From positions 1 to 36,229 of the forward strand of contig JALFAW010000046.1 of assembly GCA_022773305.1 (NCBI GenBank): a stretch of DNA of 36,229 bases. The letters run 5' to 3'. Positions 7,603 to 16,085 of the stretch are shown in pieces; the first letter of the stretch is position 1; the number at the start of each line of letters is the position of its first letter. The notes under the pieces are model-generated. The model did not search any database. It saw only the letters and a list, made by a program, of their open reading frames with translations, and had not been told where the DNA came from. Origin of the DNA: Spirochaetia bacterium. Its GTDB lineage: Bacteria > Spirochaetota > Spirochaetia > Treponematales > Treponemataceae. A program made the position numbers and the translations under genes.

Positions 7603-8832
7603 TTAGAATCCAATAGATACAATTGCGTATGCACCAAATCCATTGTTACTAAAACTTTTTGAAAAATCAGTTGACTGTAAAGAAGCGCCACATTCAAATT
7701 CAACAAGACGAATATTTACAGCAAAAGCAATTTGATGTTTAAATATTTGGCTTGAATATTCAGTTGAAACAGTGAATTTCAACATATCTATTAAATTTAT
7801 ACCTGCGCTTAAATAATATTCAGGATACATAAAATTATCCGAAAGGAAAGGGTGATAAACTCCAATTCCTCCACCAGCACAAAGATTCAGAAGATTTCCA
7901 ATTGGTGAGTATTTGGCAAAAACATTGAATTTTAGTGGACGATTGATAGAAACTTTTTCTGAAAGTTTTGAAGAAGTTAAATTAAAATCTTCGTTGTCAA
8001 TTTTTAAATCATTCAAATTCAATTGAGCATCACCAGAAACAATTTCTGCAGTATTAATTGTGAGACTTTTTTCAACAGAATTTGTCATTTTATATTGTAA
8101 TTGACCAGGAACGATAGGAATTCTAGCTTTAGCAGAAAGAACAGTTTTTCCAAAAGGTATAGATAATTGTCCTCCTAAATCAAAACCAATTCCAGAACTT
8201 AAATCATTAAAGAATTCTGAAACATTAAGTTGATTTATTTTTACAAAATCTACATTTGATAAAAACTCTGCATTTGACTTTATCAATAAATCCAAAGAAC
8301 CATCTTCTTTATTTTCAAAAGTTACATTTGCAAGTGAACCAGAAGATGAAATTACTGGCATAAAAATTCCAGGAATAGCGTGAATATTGAATCTACCAAA
8401 ATTAATTCCCAAGTCTGCTTCTGCATAAAGAAAAGCATCTGTGTAATTATTTATGCTTACATTGATAGGCTTTCCAATTTCATTTCCTTTTCCCAAAAAA
8501 TCAAACAAATCTTTGGAAACATTCATTTTTTCATAAACGTCAAGACCAATACTAAAACCAACATGCACAACAGCTATATTAAAATTCATAGCAAAATAAG
8601 GTGTTGATTGAATTACAATGTCAGCTCCGTTTGGAGAAATAGAATCGGAAAGCTTAGTTAAATCTATAACCAGTTGTTCTTTCATAATGTCATCAAAACT
8701 TAAAACATTATTCGAAAAACTTACTGGAACACCTACCTGTAATTCAAAAAATCTTTGAGCAAAAAAGTTTTTTGAAAATCCAAAAGTAGAAATACCGATT
8801 AAAAATATAAATAAACAAGATAATTTTTTCAT
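7603..8832 (-). CDS. Probable outer-membrane beta-barrel protein, unknown function
   Basis: I do not recognise a named family. The 409-residue protein starts with a Sec-type signal peptide (MKKLSCLFIFLIGISTFGFS) and has no lipobox Cys. The remainder alternates polar and hydrophobic residues in beta fashion and ends in Phe (AIVSIGF), as many outer-membrane barrels do. Segments such as FNIAVVHVGFSIGLDVYEK, FNVFAKYSPIGNLLNLCAGG and YYLSAGINLIDMLKFTVSTE read as amphipathic strands. AGGAG lies 7 nt before the ATG. It follows a large lipoprotein gene by 18 bp in the same operon, suggesting a surface lipoprotein and barrel acting together. Barrel nature is inferred from composition only. Confidence 0.7.
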   Translation of the reverse strand: MKKLSCLFIFLIGISTFGFSKNFFAQRFFELQVGVPVSFSNNVLSFDDIMKEQLVIDLTKLSDSISPNGADIVIQSTPYFAMNFNIAVVHVGFSIGLDVYEKMNVSKDLFDFLGKGNEIGKPINVSINNYTDAFLYAEADLGINFGRFNIHAIPGIFMPVISSSGSLANVTFENKEDGSLDLLIKSNAEFLSNVDFVKINQLNVSEFFNDLSSGIGFDLGGQLSIPFGKTVLSAKARIPIVPGQLQYKMTNSVEKSLTINTAEIVSGDAQLNLNDLKIDNEDFNLTSSKLSEKVSINRPLKFNVFAKYSPIGNLLNLCAGGGIGVYHPFLSDNFMYPEYYLSAGINLIDMLKFTVSTEYSSQIFKHQIAFAVNIRLVEFECGASLQSTDFSKSFSNNGFGAYAIVSIGF

Positions 8833-8850
8833 TTCTCAGCTCCTGTTACA

Positions 8851-11376
8851 TTAAAATTCCATTTCAATATCAGTTTCTATAGATATTGCCAAGTTTAATT
8901 CCAAATTCATTTGTTGTGGAATTGAAAACTCAGTTCCATTGCCAATGTTTATCTTTAAATCAAGATTTGCAGGATATGACTTCAAAACTTTCTTAATATC
9001 ATCAGATTTTATTGAAATTGTACCAGACTGTAATGAAGAATTTTCTGTGAGATTTATTTTTTCAGGATTATTTCCTTCTCCTAAAATCAGTCCAGCATTG
9101 AGTTTTACAGCATTTTTATTAGTATTAAATGGAAGTTGAGTGATTTGATAATTGAATGAAGCTTTTCTGATATAGTCAATATATTGTTCAAGATCATTCA
9201 TATCAGAATTTGCATCTTTTCTTCCAAAAATGTCACCGTTCAATGAATCTCCTGCCAGTTCAGCCGCATCAAGCGTTATGTTACTTACTGTTTTAAATTT
9301 CAAAGGCAAAACAACATAAGCAAAAATTCCAAGAGAACCACCATCAGACAACATTTCAGATCTTATTTCAATTTCGTTATCTGTACCACCATCAAGCGAA
9401 AGATTGTAGTCAACAAACAGACTGGAATTTTCTGAAGTACTTGAAAGTGATTGATTAATAATGTTTGCTAAATTTGCATAAATAGAACAAGTAGTTTCTT
9501 TGAACTCTGAAAGGATTTTCTTTCTATCACTAGAGAAATTGATTTTAGGATAATCTTTGAAAACAATTGAATCAGTATCATCCTGGATAGTTTCTTTAAA
9601 ATCAGCTTGATCTTCAGTTCCATAGTAAATTGAAATATTTCCCTTGAATTTTATATCTTTAAAAGGATCCTCTGTTGAATTTTCGAAAGTAGGTTTAGTA
9701 CAGTAAAGATAAATTGGAAGAGAATCTAATTGAACTTTTTTCAACAAATCATCGATTTTAAAAGAAGAAGACATATTTTTGATAAGTTCGTTTATATTGA
9801 CTGGTAAATTCATTTTCCCTTTTTGAGACATGCTGTCAGTCAGTTTATCAGATAAAACAATGCTTTCCCAATCAATTTCAGGTGTAAGTTTTAAAGAAAT
9901 AAAATAATCTTCGCCGAGCGCAACATTTGAAATAAGTATTCTATTTGGTTTTTCTGAAGTAGCTCCAGGAAGAGTAAGTTTTCCAGTAAAATCATAACTG
10001 TCGTAACCGCCATCTCCAATTAATATTACTTTATTATCCGTTGATGTGATTTTTTCAGTTCCGTTTTCACTTCCACCTTGTAGAGTAATTTTATCATTAA
10101 TATTAAAAATATCGGATTTTGTATTTAACGTGATATCATTGCCTTCAGGGAAAGTGTTTGTATATTCAACATTTAAAGTAAGACTGTTTAAATTGATTTT
10201 CTTTACAGAATCAATTACTTCTTGAGGAAGTTTTTCTGAATAGTTGATGTCTGTTTTAACATCATCTAATTCAATACACAATGATTTAAGTTGGTTGATT
10301 TCACTTGAAATTTCAATCTGCATAGCTTCATCTTCGTTTGTAAAGTCTAAAGTTGCATTACTAAGCGAAATTTCAATATCTGAATTGGAAGTAGTTTTTT
10401 TATTCGAAATACTTGTATTTGTTAATTGAATCTCTTTTTTTAAATTTCCATTTTTGTCAGCATTTACTTCAATTCCTCCTGTTGATGTGAAATTATAATC
10501 AACAGAAACCCCTGACCATGTCGAAGGAACTTTTAAATCAGTAATAAGTTTACCGTCTGCGATTTCACATGATTCAAAGTTAGTTGTATTAGCATCTGAC
10601 AAAGAAAAACTCATTTCAAATGGGAAAGAAATATTTTCTGGAGAATTAACGTTGTGAATACTTGCAATTTCACTATCTTCATCAACAGTAATAAGATATG
10701 GGTAATCTTTATTATCATCAAATGTTACATAAAAATTTTCTGAATCAATAGTAAAATCTGAAACTTCGATATTACAAGTATTATTATAAATATAACCGTA
10801 AATATCTTTATGATCAGATTCAATAATTACACGAGTTCCATCTGGAATAGATCCTGTGATATTGATTGTACAATTCTTATAAACAATTTTTGAAAAATCT
10901 AGGATAAATCCATTTTTAGTATCAGGAATAACTGAGTTGTTATAAATCACAAGATTGTTAATTCCTTTTTTAATCTCTGAAATATCAATTTTTGCAGTAT
11001 GATTAAAAGAAATTTCTGGTACAGAAATCCTCTGTTCAAAAGATAATCCTGAAATTGCATCAGAAATTCCACTGTTCTTTATGTATTCAGAAAAATCAAC
11101 AGGAACTTCAGCAATAGAAAATCTAAGTGCAAAAGATTTTGGAGCATCTTCATTTGGACAATAATTGTATACTCCAAACTGTTCGCTTCCAGATTCTAAC
11201 ATATCGTCTACGATAGAATCCAAATTGATTTGTTTAGATAAATCATTCTTTATTGTTCCAGCACTGAAATTAAAGGTTGGACTAGCTTTTACTGTAGCTT
11301 TTTGAGGAATCTGCCAATTACAACCAAAGAAAAGCATAGTTCCAAATAAAATTAGAAAAGTATTTTTTATCTTCAT
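8851..11376 (-). CDS. Very large predicted lipoprotein, unknown function
   Basis: An 841-residue protein with a lipoprotein signal (MKIKNTFLILFGTMLFFGC, lipidated Cys19). The mature part is rich in Asn, Ser, Asp and beta-prone stretches, with many short Ile/Leu-alternating strands (for example FPFEMSFSLSDANTTNF and DITLNTKSDIFNINDKITL), suggesting a long beta-solenoid or repeated beta-sandwich architecture. No enzyme motif is visible. It ends in Phe. AAGGAGG stands 7 nt before the ATG. It is first in an operon with the probable outer-membrane protein, so the pair may form a surface complex or an envelope-transport device. The 5' leader carries a terminator-like hairpin. Lipoprotein call strong, function unknown. 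Confidence 0.82.
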   Translation of the reverse strand: MKIKNTFLILFGTMLFFGCNWQIPQKATVKASPTFNFSAGTIKNDLSKQINLDSIVDDMLESGSEQFGVYNYCPNEDAPKSFALRFSIAEVPVDFSEYIKNSGISDAISGLSFEQRISVPEISFNHTAKIDISEIKKGINNLVIYNNSVIPDTKNGFILDFSKIVYKNCTINITGSIPDGTRVIIESDHKDIYGYIYNNTCNIEVSDFTIDSENFYVTFDDNKDYPYLITVDEDSEIASIHNVNSPENISFPFEMSFSLSDANTTNFESCEIADGKLITDLKVPSTWSGVSVDYNFTSTGGIEVNADKNGNLKKEIQLTNTSISNKKTTSNSDIEISLSNATLDFTNEDEAMQIEISSEINQLKSLCIELDDVKTDINYSEKLPQEVIDSVKKINLNSLTLNVEYTNTFPEGNDITLNTKSDIFNINDKITLQGGSENGTEKITSTDNKVILIGDGGYDSYDFTGKLTLPGATSEKPNRILISNVALGEDYFISLKLTPEIDWESIVLSDKLTDSMSQKGKMNLPVNINELIKNMSSSFKIDDLLKKVQLDSLPIYLYCTKPTFENSTEDPFKDIKFKGNISIYYGTEDQADFKETIQDDTDSIVFKDYPKINFSSDRKKILSEFKETTCSIYANLANIINQSLSSTSENSSLFVDYNLSLDGGTDNEIEIRSEMLSDGGSLGIFAYVVLPLKFKTVSNITLDAAELAGDSLNGDIFGRKDANSDMNDLEQYIDYIRKASFNYQITQLPFNTNKNAVKLNAGLILGEGNNPEKINLTENSSLQSGTISIKSDDIKKVLKSYPANLDLKINIGNGTEFSIPQQMNLELNLAISIETDIEMEF

Positions 11377-11387
11377 TTTTGCCCTCC

Positions 11388-11469
11388 TTAAAAAAACACC
11401 GCATTAGCGGTGGCACATGGTGATGCTGAATCCAAATTTATGAAATGCAACGCACGGAATAAACTTGGA
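11388..11469 (-). promoter_or_regulatory. Structured 5' leader with terminator-like hairpin before the large lipoprotein gene
   Basis: On the minus strand the leader first forms an 11-bp near-perfect stem (TCCAAGTTTAT, 11469-11459, with ATAAATTTGGA, 11441-11431; one G-U pair). Then comes CACCGC-TAAT-GCGGTG (11412-11397) followed by seven T (11396-11390), immediately before the AAGGAGG ribosome site. A GC hairpin with a U run in this position is the layout of an attenuator or riboswitch expression platform. An upstream CATCACC could compete for the GGTG arm. It matches no riboswitch class I can recognise. A weak TTGAAA (11513-11508) could be the -35 box. Confidence 0.5.
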
Positions 11470-11594
11470 TTTGACATCTCTAATAATAAGATAAAATAAA
11501 CTCACATTTTCAAACAAAGTTTACGTTAAAAATTAATCAAAATCAAGAAAAAAACTAATAAAATAAGAAAAATCTGTAAGAAATGAAAAGAAGA

Positions 11595-12476
11595 TTAAAT
11601 TTCTGGCAGGTCTTCTATTGGATTATTTGCAGTTAAATCATCAACTTTTGCATACAACTGATCCAAAAGATTTTTGCAATTCGATGACATAAGTTTGTAT
11701 ATATTCGGAACAAAAAGCTGTTTTATTCTTGGATCCAGTCCGTTTGCACCAGTCGATGAAACAAATGAAAAAACATAAAGTTTATCAAGACCAAGATCAC
11801 GTTCCATAATCAAAACAGCATCGGAGCGAAACAAAAAACCTCGAATATTAAAGTGGAAGTCGTTAACTTTTTCGTAAAGCTGGATATTAAGTTGTCCAGA
11901 GCGTGAAATAAGCGTAAAATGTGACAGACTAATATCTTGTAATGTTCCATTAATATCTATTGCGCCATGATGCCATGAATAAGTACAGGCAGGTGTACAA
12001 ATAGCACGAATATTTTTTCTTCGTCCTTGTGCTTGATTTGCATATAAAATTTTTTCGATTATTTCAAAATTTTGTCGTTTCTGGTATTCCAGCTGGATGC
12101 AACCACAACCAAGTCCCATTTCATAAAGATACTTCTGTTCAAGTTTTGCTTTTTCATCCTTTTTTTGGCGACGCGTATATAAAACGCCAATTGAAGTACG
12201 GTTATTATATTTTTCAATCAGATTTCTGATATATGTAGACCATTCAATATCTTCAATACGAAAATCCAAATTAAAAAAAAGAATTACATCTTTAAAAAGA
12301 GAAAGTATGATGTCTATTTTTTTCTGAAGTTTTACCCTTTTATCATTTTCTACAAAATAACATTCATATCCTAGTGCAAAAAAATCTTCTAGATATGTTT
12401 CGGGAATTAATGAAGTATCTGGTGTGATAAAAAATGTTTTCCTTCCAGTTACAATCTCTTTTACTGATATAGCCAA
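11595..12476 (-). CDS. Hypothetical cytoplasmic protein with possible PilZ-like C-terminal domain
   Basis: A 293-residue soluble protein. The start is TTG (12476-12474) with AAGGA about 7 nt upstream; no ATG gives the same N terminus. Residues 1-120 look like an alpha/beta, receiver-like fold (TFFITPDTSLIPETYLEDFFALGY, then DVILFFNLDF). The second half has a segment, NGTLQDISLSHFTLI, resembling the DxSxxG part of PilZ domains, and RRKNIRAICTP could stand for the RxxxR arginine motif of c-di-GMP binding. The match is degenerate, so ligand binding is uncertain. Spirochaetes use PilZ proteins to couple c-di-GMP to motility, but nothing nearby supports that here. Confidence 0.55.
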   Translation of the reverse strand: MAISVKEIVTGRKTFFITPDTSLIPETYLEDFFALGYECYFVENDKRVKLQKKIDIILSLFKDVILFFNLDFRIEDIEWSTYIRNLIEKYNNRTSIGVLYTRRQKKDEKAKLEQKYLYEMGLGCGCIQLEYQKRQNFEIIEKILYANQAQGRRKNIRAICTPACTYSWHHGAIDINGTLQDISLSHFTLISRSGQLNIQLYEKVNDFHFNIRGFLFRSDAVLIMERDLGLDKLYVFSFVSSTGANGLDPRIKQLFVPNIYKLMSSNCKNLLDQLYAKVDDLTANNPIEDLPEI

Positions 12477-12610
12477 CTCTTTATCCTTTTTTTATATAAT
12501 TCTCAAAAAAAAATGAGATAAGACTTTTAATATTATCTCTAATTATATCACTAAAACACTAAAAATCAATAACCTTTAGGGCGATTTTTTTTTTGTAAAA
12601 CAAGTTACTT

Positions 12611-12735
12611 GTTTAAACCCGGCAAGGTGTATGGAGTGCCGTCGCAGGCGTTCTGAAGTGGAGCGAAGCGAAACGGAAGAATGAAGCGATAGCGGAAGCA
12701 CGAAACACACCGGTTTTGCGAAGCAAAATGCCTGA
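12611..12735 (-). repeat. GC-rich modular repeat between the symporter and PilZ-like genes
   Basis: Read on the minus strand it begins TTCAGGCATTTTGCTTCGCA, continues with GCTTCCGCTATCGCTTCATTC and TTTCGCTTCGCTCCACTTC, and ends CACCTTGCCGGGTTTAAAC. The order of blocks (TTCAGG, TTTTGCTTCGCA, ATTC, CCTTGCC then GTTTAAA) matches the repeats at 1390 and 33816, but the middle differs. It lies in a 266-bp gap (12477-12742); the rest of that gap is AT-rich with no recognised signal. Confidence 0.65.
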
Positions 12736-12742
12736 AAAAAAA

Positions 12743-13972
12743 TCAAATAAAATGCGTGATGCTGTGATGTTCTATTAATTTTGTTTTAACTGCAACGATA
12801 TAACTGCCAAACATTGCGGTAACTGTATCAAAAAGTGATGCAAATGAACAGATTATCAAAGAAGCTGGTTGAAGCAAAAGAAAACTTGTTTCAAATCCTT
12901 TTGCATATTTGTTACACATAATTGTAAGAAGAATAAATGCACCGCCACTTGGAAAACCGCCCAAAAGGAATGAAAGTCCGAACGAAATTCCAAAAATCCA
13001 CAAAATGTCTGCAACTGGTAAACTTAAACTTGAATAAGAACGCCAAATTAGAACAAATGAAATTGTTGTAACAAGTGCAGAACCACCACGTGCAAAAATC
13101 GAAAACAGCGGATATGTAAAACCACGACAACGACGACGAATTCCAAGACTTTCTCCACCGTGACGCATGCTTAATGGAATAACTAAATTTGAATCTCCGG
13201 AAATAAATGAAAGAATTACTGGTGCTATGCTTGCAAATAAAACTCTGTAAGGATGAGGGTCATGACACAAAAATCTTAAAATCAGTGGATAAATAAGACC
13301 GGCTACAATTACAAAATCACAGACAAACATAAGAATCATTGGTGTATAAATTCCAGGTTCTACAATATCTCTAAACTGTACAAACCAATAAGCCATAATC
13401 GCCACGCAAAAAACGGACATGATTTCTGTAAAGAAAACAGCTATATCAGAAAAAAGTTTAGAACATGCATCTGCCAAAGCAAAAACAGGTTTAAAAAGAA
13501 TTTCGTTTGCTGAACTTTCCCAGCCGATTATAAAAGCCATTACGAGGCAAACGAGAAGGAACGAACCTTCGTTTACAGCCTGAAAACCTGATGACGGAAA
13601 TAACGACAATATCATCTGCTTGATGTTGATTTGGGTTACTTCCGACGGAACATCAACTGTGATAGGAATGCGTGGAAGTTTTATGATTAAAATAGAAGTT
13701 ATTCCTACTATTGTCAAAAGCAATGAGGACAGAATGATGATAGAAAAAGTCCATCCTGAAATTTTAAGCAGCATTTTTGATGAACGCAATTTGTTGATTG
13801 AACAGATGGCAGTCGAAAAGATTAATGGTACAACTATGTACCGTCCTACACGGATGAACAAATCTGTCAAAAAAATAAAAGCTTCTTTGACTTTGATGTT
13901 ATCAAAAGGCAAAAGAAACGATGCTACAATTCCCAAAGCAATTCCAAGTAAGTATTTAATCCAAACTTTCAT
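12743..13972 (-). CDS. Divergent dicarboxylate/amino-acid:cation symporter (SDF family)
   Basis: A 409-residue inner-membrane protein with about eight helices and the SDF (DAACS, SLC1-like) layout. The N terminus (FIFLTDLFIRVGRYIVVPLIFST) and the post-hairpin region (PLSMRHGGESLGIRRR, compare the family pattern PVTMxxxxxxLG) align well. The two binding-site motifs are altered. The Ser-rich SSSATLP of hairpin 1 appears as SGDSNLVIPL (residues 258-267), and NMDGT of helix 7 appears as ARGGS (294-298). Substrate or sodium coupling may therefore differ from glutamate or dicarboxylate transporters. The ATG follows AGAGGACATA. It is a single gene in its own transcription unit. Confidence 0.85.
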   Translation of the reverse strand: MKVWIKYLLGIALGIVASFLLPFDNIKVKEAFIFLTDLFIRVGRYIVVPLIFSTAICSINKLRSSKMLLKISGWTFSIIILSSLLLTIVGITSILIIKLPRIPITVDVPSEVTQINIKQMILSLFPSSGFQAVNEGSFLLVCLVMAFIIGWESSANEILFKPVFALADACSKLFSDIAVFFTEIMSVFCVAIMAYWFVQFRDIVEPGIYTPMILMFVCDFVIVAGLIYPLILRFLCHDPHPYRVLFASIAPVILSFISGDSNLVIPLSMRHGGESLGIRRRCRGFTYPLFSIFARGGSALVTTISFVLIWRSYSSLSLPVADILWIFGISFGLSFLLGGFPSGGAFILLTIMCNKYAKGFETSFLLLQPASLIICSFASLFDTVTAMFGSYIVAVKTKLIEHHSITHFI

Positions 13973-14077
13973 TATGTCCTCTAAAAAACGTTTCTACTAA
14001 AATTCTAAAATCAAAACGTGTATTCTTTTTTTGATTATATCACATTTTTTTAAACTATGGAATGTCATTCTATTGTA

Positions 14078-14094
14078 TGTTATAATAAACAGTA
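14078..14094 (+). promoter_or_regulatory. Extended -10 promoter placed for a leaderless message
   Basis: TG-T-TATAAT (14078-14086) is a perfect extended -10 element with no good -35 box. The ATG of the next gene begins at 14094, seven bases after the TATAAT, which is where transcription would start. No Shine-Dalgarno lies in between. Confidence 0.6.
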
Positions 14095-14819
14095 TGGCTA
14101 ACACTTTATTTATTGGAAAAGATTTACCTGATGGACTAGAGATTGCTGAAGCTTTTTCAAATTCAGGCAGAAAAGTTTTTGCTATTTGCAAATCTGAAAA
14201 GGATGCTACAAATTTTGAAGCTGAGAAAATTGTTGCTTCAACTTGGAACAGAGCATCTGCAGTTTCAACCCTTTCTCTGTTGATAAAATCAGAAACAGCG
14301 CTTGGTAATATTGATGAAGTTGTTTTCTATTTTGATGCTAATTATTTTGCTTCAAGATTTGAACTTGATAAAACAGAAGAAATTGCAAATTCTGTTGATT
14401 ATATGATAAGCGGATATTTTTACGCTGTAGATGAACTATTAAAACGTATTGAACAAAAAAAAGAAAAAATGATTGTTTCTTTTTTAGTTCGAGATTATCC
14501 GTCGAAATTTGAAGTTTGTTCTGCAAAATCTGCTGCGATTGTTCCTGCCAGTAATATTGTAAGTGCTGCAAAACAAGCTTTCATTTCTATGGCTGAAAAT
14601 TTTAGTACAAATGTTTCTGATAAAGATTATATTTCTGTGCTTCTTGCAAAGTGTTCGATTGGAAATGATATTTATAAAAATGAAAAACTGATTGGAGATT
14701 GGCTTTGCGAAAGTTTGACAACGATTTCTGCTGCAAAAAATCATCAGTCTGTGAAAAATGCAGGCACTTGGAATAAAGTTGGTTCAAAAGTGTCAACAGG
14801 ATTTATGTTATTTAAATAA
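14094..14819 (+). CDS. Degenerate short-chain-dehydrogenase-like protein, unknown function
   Basis: A 241-residue soluble protein from the ATG at 14094; the frame is open 63 bp further upstream, but that part would include the promoter. The alternating alpha/beta pattern fits a Rossmann fold: NTLFIGKDLPDGLEIAEAFSNSGRKVFAIC at the start, an IDEVVFYFDAN strand, and a KMIVSFLVRDYP strand, each followed by helices. The classical SDR motifs TGxxxGxG and YxxxK are missing, the nucleotide loop reading GKDLPDG. It may be a non-catalytic or regulatory homologue. The MgtC-like gene follows 56 bp downstream and may be co-transcribed. Confidence 0.68.
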   Translation: MANTLFIGKDLPDGLEIAEAFSNSGRKVFAICKSEKDATNFEAEKIVASTWNRASAVSTLSLLIKSETALGNIDEVVFYFDANYFASRFELDKTEEIANSVDYMISGYFYAVDELLKRIEQKKEKMIVSFLVRDYPSKFEVCSAKSAAIVPASNIVSAAKQAFISMAENFSTNVSDKDYISVLLAKCSIGNDIYKNEKLIGDWLCESLTTISAAKNHQSVKNAGTWNKVGSKVSTGFMLFK

Positions 14820-14875
14820 TCTGTCAAAAAATAAGATTTTGATTTTAATAATTGATATTTTAGGTGGTTTTTACT

Positions 14876-15547
14876 TTGAATTTCGAAACTATATTAGATT
14901 ATTCTCTTCGTTTTGCTTTGAGCATGATTTGTGGTATTCTTTTGGGTGTTGAACGAAAAAGCAGACAAAATGCTGTAGGTATAAGAACTCTTGTTTTGAT
15001 TAGCATTTCCTGCTGTCTTCTTTCTATTTTGTCTGTTCATCTTGCACAAATGGGCGTGATAAAAGGCGACCCGACTAGAATTGCTTCAACAGCAGTTACT
15101 GGAATTGGTTTTATTGGCGGTGGTGCTATTTTAAAACAAGGATTAAATATTCGTGGTCTTACTACGGCAGCTATTATTCTCACTTCGGCTGCAATCGGTT
15201 TGAGCTGCGGCGCTGGTCTTTATGTGCCTGTTGTAATCACCATGGTGATTGTTCTTGTCATTCTTTTTACGATGAATCGTCTGGAAAAAGTGATTTTTCC
15301 TGCCACAAAAACAAAACTGCTGCAGTTGACTATTAATGGATTGAATTGTCAGGAAGATAAAATTGTAAAAGTTTTGACGGACAATGGAATTATTATAAAC
15401 GATTTGAATGTAAAATTTGTTGCTGAAGATAAAAGAACGGAATTATTTTTTACAGTAAAAACTCCAGATAAACTTGATTCGTTTAAGCTAGCCTCTCAAC
15501 TGTCAAAAATTGAAAGGCTTGCGAGTTTTGCAATTAATGATAAATAA
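14876..15547 (+). CDS. MgtC/SapB-family membrane protein
   Basis: The family signature is clear: MICGILLGVERKSRQNAVGIRTLVLI, then GIGFIGGGAILKQG and GLTTAAIILTSAAIGLSCGAG. About five membrane helices are followed by a soluble C-terminal domain (about 150-223) resembling an ACT-like fold. MgtC proteins are tied to magnesium limitation and, in some species, inhibit the F-type ATPase; most family members remain uncharacterised. I chose the TTG at 14876 because AGGTGG (14862-14867) lies 8 nt before it. A GTG at 14864 lies inside that ribosome site and would add four residues. Confidence 0.85.
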   Translation: MNFETILDYSLRFALSMICGILLGVERKSRQNAVGIRTLVLISISCCLLSILSVHLAQMGVIKGDPTRIASTAVTGIGFIGGGAILKQGLNIRGLTTAAIILTSAAIGLSCGAGLYVPVVITMVIVLVILFTMNRLEKVIFPATKTKLLQLTINGLNCQEDKIVKVLTDNGIIINDLNVKFVAEDKRTELFFTVKTPDKLDSFKLASQLSKIERLASFAINDK

Positions 15548-15561
15548 AACAGAATTGGAAC

Positions 15562-15876
15562 TTACTTGCTTGTAACTACAACTGAGTTATCAGCGTTGCT
15601 AAATGGAGCTGGAATATATTTATCTGCTTTCCAATCATTTTCCCAACGACAACCATCTAAAAGATATCTGAACTGAAATTCGTGGTCTACTGGCAATTCT
15701 ACTGTAACTGAAAAAGAACCATCTTTTCCCTGTTTCAAAGGAGTATCTGTGCTGCTCCAGCTGTTAAAATCGCCTGCAAGATTAATTTTCTTTGCGCCTT
15801 GTGCTGCTTCTTTTGAAACTGAAAATGTTACTTTACAAGTTTTCTTGTCTTTTGAAAAAGATTTTTTAAGTGACAT
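15562..15876 (-). CDS. Small CBM48/isoamylase early-set domain protein
   Basis: A 104-residue protein that is essentially one glycogen-binding (CBM48) domain: KVTFSVSKEA, then KKINLAGDFNSWSS (the hallmark GDFNxW), a turn, SFSVTVELPVDHEFQFRYLLDG and WENDWKADKYIPAPF. It has no signal peptide, so it is cytoplasmic, and no catalytic domain. Stand-alone CBM48 proteins may bind glycogen or act as adaptors; no glycogen gene is adjacent here. I chose the ATG at 15876, with GGGAG about 7 nt upstream, rather than a longer frame starting at 15903. It converges on the MgtC-like gene, 14 bp from its stop, with no terminator between. Confidence 0.82.
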   Translation of the reverse strand: MSLKKSFSKDKKTCKVTFSVSKEAAQGAKKINLAGDFNSWSSTDTPLKQGKDGSFSVTVELPVDHEFQFRYLLDGCRWENDWKADKYIPAPFSNADNSVVVTSK

Positions 15877-15964
15877 TCTTTTCTCCCATGCTTTATGGAA
15901 CACCCTAATAATAGGTAAATTCCATTAAAAAATACAATTATTATGTATATAAAATATTGAATTT

Positions 15965-16085
15965 TTGTGTTTTATGCAATATATTTTAAATAATAATTTA
16001 TGTTTCTTATCCGCCGATTTATCCAAATTGCAGAGCGGAGTTCGTTTCGTATGATTCGAAAAATCTTGCTAAATAGGAGACCAAT
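15965..16085 (+). promoter_or_regulatory. metK upstream region: weak promoter and short hairpin leader
   Basis: TTGTGT (15965-15970) with the AT-rich TAAATA around 15987-15992 is a weak sigma70-like pair. Downstream, TCCGC (16010-16014) can pair with GCGGA (16035-16039). TAGGAG (16074-16079) is the metK ribosome site. I looked for the SAM-I, SAM-II and SMK riboswitch cores and saw none, so regulation by SAM through RNA is not supported. Confidence 0.3.

Noticed and set aside
13620-14000. 126-codon plus-strand ORF
   Set aside because: Antisense shadow of the symporter N-terminal region; no ribosome site and no domain.
16001-16085. SAM riboswitch before metK
   Set aside because: Only one 5-bp stem is visible and none of the conserved SAM-I, SAM-II or SMK core sequences are present.
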